From Clostridia bacterium (GTDB lineage Bacteria > Bacillota_A > Clostridia > Christensenellales > Aristaeellaceae), in assembly GCA_025997215.1 (NCBI GenBank), contig BNUH01000110.1:1-8576 (forward strand): a stretch of 8,576 bases of DNA, written 5' to 3'. The position numbers were made by a program, and so were the translations under genes. The notes below the pieces were generated by a model. The model was not told the DNA's origin, made no database searches, and worked only from the letters and a program-made list of their open reading frames with translations. This document shows positions 6,065 through 8,576 of the stretch, piece by piece. Within the stretch, counting starts at the first letter, position 1. Each line of letters begins with the position of its first letter.

Positions 6065-6906
6065 ACAGATTTCATCTCCAGTTCCGTTACCCAGTCTTTG
6101 TCATAACTGCCTCGATGCGTGCCGCGTACAACCATGAACCGGCCATTCAGTGAGCGCGACTGCACCATAACAATATCGCCCGCGCCCAATTGATGATTCA
6201 GCAGGCAGGTTCGGTTTTTAGTTTCTGCAGTCGCTTCCTTAGCCTCATTGGAAAAGCCTTCCGTTTTTTCGTCAATGATGTATGGATCGATCTCATCCTC
6301 ATTCGACAACAATAACCCCGTTTGAGGCGACAACAGAAAACCCATATTAACAGGACTGGTAGGATCAGTGATATATATACGTTCGTTGCGAATCAGCAGC
6401 CGCGATTGGCAATCGCTCATGACTATGCGTTTGAGGCTGTCCTGCAACCGGCCTTCCAGCCGCAGCCCGCGTGGGTATGTTTTGCTTGTCTTAGGCTCAC
6501 ACCGCGCGACTTCAGCGCCGTAGATGTTGCATAGATCGCGGATAATGTCGTCCGACGTGCTGTTTTTTTCGTAGGTCTTGTTTATCTGTTTGAATAGCCA
6601 TTCCTCGCGCAGCCCCAGCGCGGTAATGGTTGTCGTCCACTCTGTACCGCTGTGTTTGGATTCCATCGCCGCTACTTTGCCCTTGAATATACAACCCGTG
6701 TCGCCCTCATATCCGGCGTTAATGATCACAACATGGTTGCGCCGGATACTGTGGCGCGTCTGCTCGCTCATGTTGGTTACCGTGACCGTAGCGGTCGGCG
6801 GCTCGTCGCTGTCCTCGAACGGGCACTCGAAACTGAACGCCATGCTATTGAGGCTGTATCTGTATGGGCCTATCTGAATATCCGCCGCGCGCATCCAATA
6901 CGCCAT
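6061..6906 (-). CDS. Baseplate hub protein, gp27/gpD-like
   Basis: A 281-residue protein of the hub family (T4 gp27, P2 gpD, XkdQ type). The N-terminal beta domain holds the common pattern VTVTNMSEQTRHSIRRNHVV, then INAGYEGDTGCIFKGKV (residues 62-78), followed by a segment TTITALGLREEWL that also recurs in the family. The middle has DDIIRDLC (119-126), the helix that precedes the second barrel, and the C-terminus closes with GDIVMVQSRSLNGRFMVVRG, then a THRGSYDKDWVTELEM strand. Hub trimers connect the tail tube to the spike, and this gene lies directly before the spike. ATG at 6906 has GGGAGG at 6913-6918, 6 bases away, and shares one base with the TAA stop of the plug gene (TAATG). Confidence 0.85.
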   Translation of the reverse strand: MAYWMRAADIQIGPYRYSLNSMAFSFECPFEDSDEPPTATVTVTNMSEQTRHSIRRNHVVIINAGYEGDTGCIFKGKVAAMESKHSGTEWTTTITALGLREEWLFKQINKTYEKNSTSDDIIRDLCNIYGAEVARCEPKTSKTYPRGLRLEGRLQDSLKRIVMSDCQSRLLIRNERIYITDPTSPVNMGFLLSPQTGLLLSNEDEIDPYIIDEKTEGFSNEAKEATAETKNRTCLLNHQLGAGDIVMVQSRSLNGRFMVVRGTHRGSYDKDWVTELEMKSV

Positions 6907-7508
6907 TATATGCCTCCCAGAATATCCAGCACCTGGTCAAGCGGTATCCCTCTCGTTTTCAGCGCGTTGAGCGCCTCACGCAAGCCTATAACGCCGTCGA
7001 TAGGGTGGACATGGTGCAGCGGCGCACAATCGCCGCACGGCGGCGCGGGTTCGTCAGGGCCTTCCGGCGGTGTGACGACAAATGGCGGCTCTGGCAGAAT
7101 CGATCCGCCGCCTGTTGCGCTATTGACCTCGCGCGTAAGCGCCGCTATCATCGCCTCACGATCAAGCAGATACAGCCGTACATCCCCGCCAAAGTTTGCG
7201 CGTGTAATGGCCTCGATCTCACCGCCGAACGCATAAGGTATGATGACCGGCATCGGGAACCTCTCGTCCTCGATATTGCCGAAACACTGACGGCCATACC
7301 TCACCGGATCGCCATACGCCAGCAATTCGTCATTGAGTGTTTCCAGGTCAAGAGTAAAGAAATCGGCGTATTCATTGTACTTTATAGTGAATCTGTATGT
7401 CCGGTTGGTCAGTTTAATCTGGAGCGAATACGGTATGGAGGCGACATCAATGGGGATATACTCAATCTCCACGCCAGGGCTGGTCAAGTGTACGCCTATA
7501 TCCGTCAT
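6906..7508 (-). CDS. Baseplate plug protein, Pam3 gp18-like, with a fibre-like C-terminal extension
   Basis: A 200-residue protein in two parts. Residues about 22-118 resemble the small plug domain described for cyanophage Pam3 gp18 and found in many phage operons beside the hub: PYSLQIKLTNRTYRFTIKYN, then FFTLDLE, DELLAYGDPVRYG and the PYAFGGEIEAITRANFGGDV block. Residues 131-163 are a proline- and glycine-rich linker with a CGDC motif. Residues 164-184 read LHHVHPIDGVIGLREALNAL, close to the 'HxHxIxDVxGLxxAL' motif of tail fibres. ATG at 7508 follows AAAGGAGG (7516-7523) by 7 bases. The family assignment rests on pattern memory; the linker and motif are seen directly. Confidence 0.72.
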   Translation of the reverse strand: MTDIGVHLTSPGVEIEYIPIDVASIPYSLQIKLTNRTYRFTIKYNEYADFFTLDLETLNDELLAYGDPVRYGRQCFGNIEDERFPMPVIIPYAFGGEIEAITRANFGGDVRLYLLDREAMIAALTREVNSATGGGSILPEPPFVVTPPEGPDEPAPPCGDCAPLHHVHPIDGVIGLREALNALKTRGIPLDQVLDILGGI

Positions 7509-7534
7509 GATTGCGCCTCCTTTGGGATTAGTTT

Positions 7535-8101
7535 CTAAACGGTTAAACCGTTCTGACTGTAACCGTTGTTGTTCAACGGTCCGCTTGAAGGCGTTGGCAT
7601 GCTTTCATACTTTTTGCCTTCGCCAGTATTGACGTTTGATGTTTGCGTGGATTGTTCGCCCTTGTTGCCAGGCTTTTTCGCCGCGCCCCCCTGTTGGCTC
7701 ATAAGCGGCGTCGCACCCGTCTCGACATAAATGGCGCTGGTTATCTGCACCCGCTGAAGATTAGCAGTGAAATGCGGACCTAACTCGTTCTTGCTGTCGC
7801 GCGTAAAATCCAGGTTAGTGATAACCAAGTTGCCCATTTGCGCCCGGCCCGTGTATGACAGTATATCGCCGTTATCGCGCATGGCTTGCAATCGCTGGGA
7901 CGTCTGCTCGCCGCCGACTATCTCGCCGGATATGCTGAATTTTTCCGGATCCCTTATAAGATGGTCGTTTATGTTGCTGCCGTTCTCAATAGGGTACTGG
8001 GTAACGCGCGAGGAGAACGTAGCCTTTTCGCTGGTTATGGTTGAATCGGCGGGCTGGAATAGGACGGTTCCAGACTTGCCGCCGGATAGGATGTAGGCTA
8101 T
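7535..8101 (-). CDS. Dit-like tail/baseplate protein with apparent AUA start
   Basis: The open frame runs from a TGA at 8108-8110 to TAG at 7535-7537. The Dit-like pattern of Firmicute phage tails is clear: TVLFQPADSTITSEKATFSS, later EKFSISGEIVGGEQTSQRLQ, AMRDNGDILSYTGRAQMGNL and VITNLDFTRDSKNELGPHFT, ending NLQRVQITSA (conserved part about residues 10-125). Residues about 126-188 are low-complexity (PGNKGEQSTQTSNVNTG), a probable flexible tail. The first usable ATG, GTG or TTG in frame is TTG at 7891, well inside the conserved domain. A strong GGAGGTGA (8108-8115) instead points to ATA at 8101, 9 bases away, giving an AYILSGGKSG opening and 188 residues. The protein would join tail tube and baseplate. 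A recent start-codon mutation or sequencing error is possible. Confidence 0.8.
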   Translation of the reverse strand: MAYILSGGKSGTVLFQPADSTITSEKATFSSRVTQYPIENGSNINDHLIRDPEKFSISGEIVGGEQTSQRLQAMRDNGDILSYTGRAQMGNLVITNLDFTRDSKNELGPHFTANLQRVQITSAIYVETGATPLMSQQGGAAKKPGNKGEQSTQTSNVNTGEGKKYESMPTPSSGPLNNNGYSQNGLTV

Positions 8102-8107
8102 GGCACG

Positions 8108-8115
8108 TCACCTCC
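8108..8115 (-). promoter_or_regulatory. Shine-Dalgarno site that points to an AUA start
   Basis: GGAGGTGA on the minus strand, an almost ideal ribosome-binding site. It is 9 bases before ATA (8101-8099), the same spacing as the J gene uses. No ATG, GTG or TTG lies in frame within reach. The nearby ATG at 8124-8122 is upstream of the site, out of frame, and stops after eight codons. Confidence 0.75.
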
Positions 8116-8157
8116 AGAACGCATATTGGCTGAAACTTGCGCAATAAGTTCGCGCTA

Positions 8158-8576
8158 TCAAACGGCGGCTTGCCACAACGCACGGGTGTTTGTCTGCTGG
8201 GATTGTTTCTTACGCCACATTTCATCAAAGAACGCGGTCAGTTCGTCGCGTATCCGCGAGATTGTGTTTTGATCTGCACTGCCTTCGATGGTTATGTTGA
8301 CTGTGGCGTTAACACTGTTGTCGCCGCCGCTGCCGTCGCCAAGGATGCGGTTAGTCTTGTCGGCGGGCACGATCGCCGTGCCTTGCGGCAGGTATGCCAG
8401 CTCGCCGCCTTCCTCGTTTATGCGCGTCCAGCCGCCCGCAAAGTTGGCTGTGCCGGATGCGTTGCCGTCAAATTTTTGTCCTGGCGTTAATCCTGGTATT
8501 GGCGTGTTAGGATCGTTTCCCCATACCAGCCCGCCGATAGTAAACGCTGCAAGTTCCTCCTGCAAAGCATTCAAGC
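8158..8576 (-). CDS. Tail tape-measure protein, C-terminus (partial)
   Basis: The last 139 residues or so of a longer protein; the frame stays open to the window edge and ends at TGA (8158-8160). The segment GTANFAGGWTRINEEGGELA, then YLPQGTAIVPADKTNRIL is the standard C-terminal signature of phage tape-measure proteins ('GG.T.VGE.GPEL..LP.G..V.P...T'). After it come a glycine linker and an alternating strand (VNATVNITIEG) and a helix ending with WRKKQSQQTNTRALWQAAV. Tape-measure proteins set tail length and lie inside the tube before ejection. Its position just before Dit-like, plug and hub genes supports the call. The gap to the next gene is 56 bases and holds only a ribosome-binding site. 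Confidence 0.88.
   Translation of the reverse strand, partial: LNALQEELAAFTIGGLVWGNDPNTPIPGLTPGQKFDGNASGTANFAGGWTRINEEGGELAYLPQGTAIVPADKTNRILGDGSGGDNSVNATVNITIEGSADQNTISRIRDELTAFFDEMWRKKQSQQTNTRALWQAAV

Noticed and set aside
6652..7538. Plus-strand open frames of 194 and 224 codons opposite hub and plug genes.
   Set aside because: They overlap each other and two recognised minus-strand genes, and their translations show no family pattern.
8098..8124. ATG at 8124-8122 as start of the Dit-like gene through a frameshift.
   Set aside because: It precedes the strong Shine-Dalgarno, is out of frame by two bases and stops at TAG after eight codons; the ATA at 8101 explains the spacing without an extra event.

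Overview
The window is the 3' half of the late tail operon of a contractile-tailed (myovirus-type) phage or prophage. Almost everything is on the minus strand, so the biological order runs from position 8576 down to about 278. The organism cannot be named from sequence alone. Strong AGGAGG-type Shine-Dalgarno sites before most genes, the moderately high GC content and the set of tail families (Dit-like, Pam3 gp18-like plug, Gp138-type spike, tail-collar fibre N-terminus) suggest a prophage of a Firmicute, probably a clostridial or related anaerobe. That placement is inference.

In transcription order the layout is: the C-terminus of the tape-measure protein (8576-8158); a Dit-like tail/baseplate protein whose apparent start codon is AUA (8101-7535); a Pam3 gp18-like baseplate plug with an unusual C-terminal extension (7508-6906); a gp27/gpD-like hub (6906-6061); and a Gp138-type central spike (6064-5417). 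Then comes a RelB-YafQ type II toxin-antitoxin pair with its own promoter and terminator (5395-4740). After it follow the wedge and fibre genes: a gp25/DUF2634-like protein (4699-4313), baseplate J (4326-3127), a DUF2612/DUF2313-like wedge protein (3130-2450), a tail-collar fibre (2436-1195) and a glycine-rich adhesin-like protein (1147-278). A convergent plus-strand gene, the 3' end of a hicB-type antitoxin, ends at 272, five bases from the adhesin stop.

The tail genes fit one assembly line. The tape measure sets tail length. Dit-like, plug, hub and spike proteins form the central baseplate. The gp25-like, J and DUF2612-like proteins form the wedges. The collar fibre and the glycine-rich protein would provide receptor binding. 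Several neighbours overlap by 1, 4 or 14 bases, which suggests translational coupling. The RelB-YafQ cassette interrupts this line exactly between core and wedge genes and has the layout of a phage 'moron'.

No RNA genes, CRISPR array, insertion sequence, integrase or lysis genes are visible. The points most worth a second look are the AUA start, the self-contained toxin-antitoxin cassette with a terminator upstream of essential wedge genes, the spike without a histidine apex next to that cassette, and a fibre-type His motif on the plug protein.
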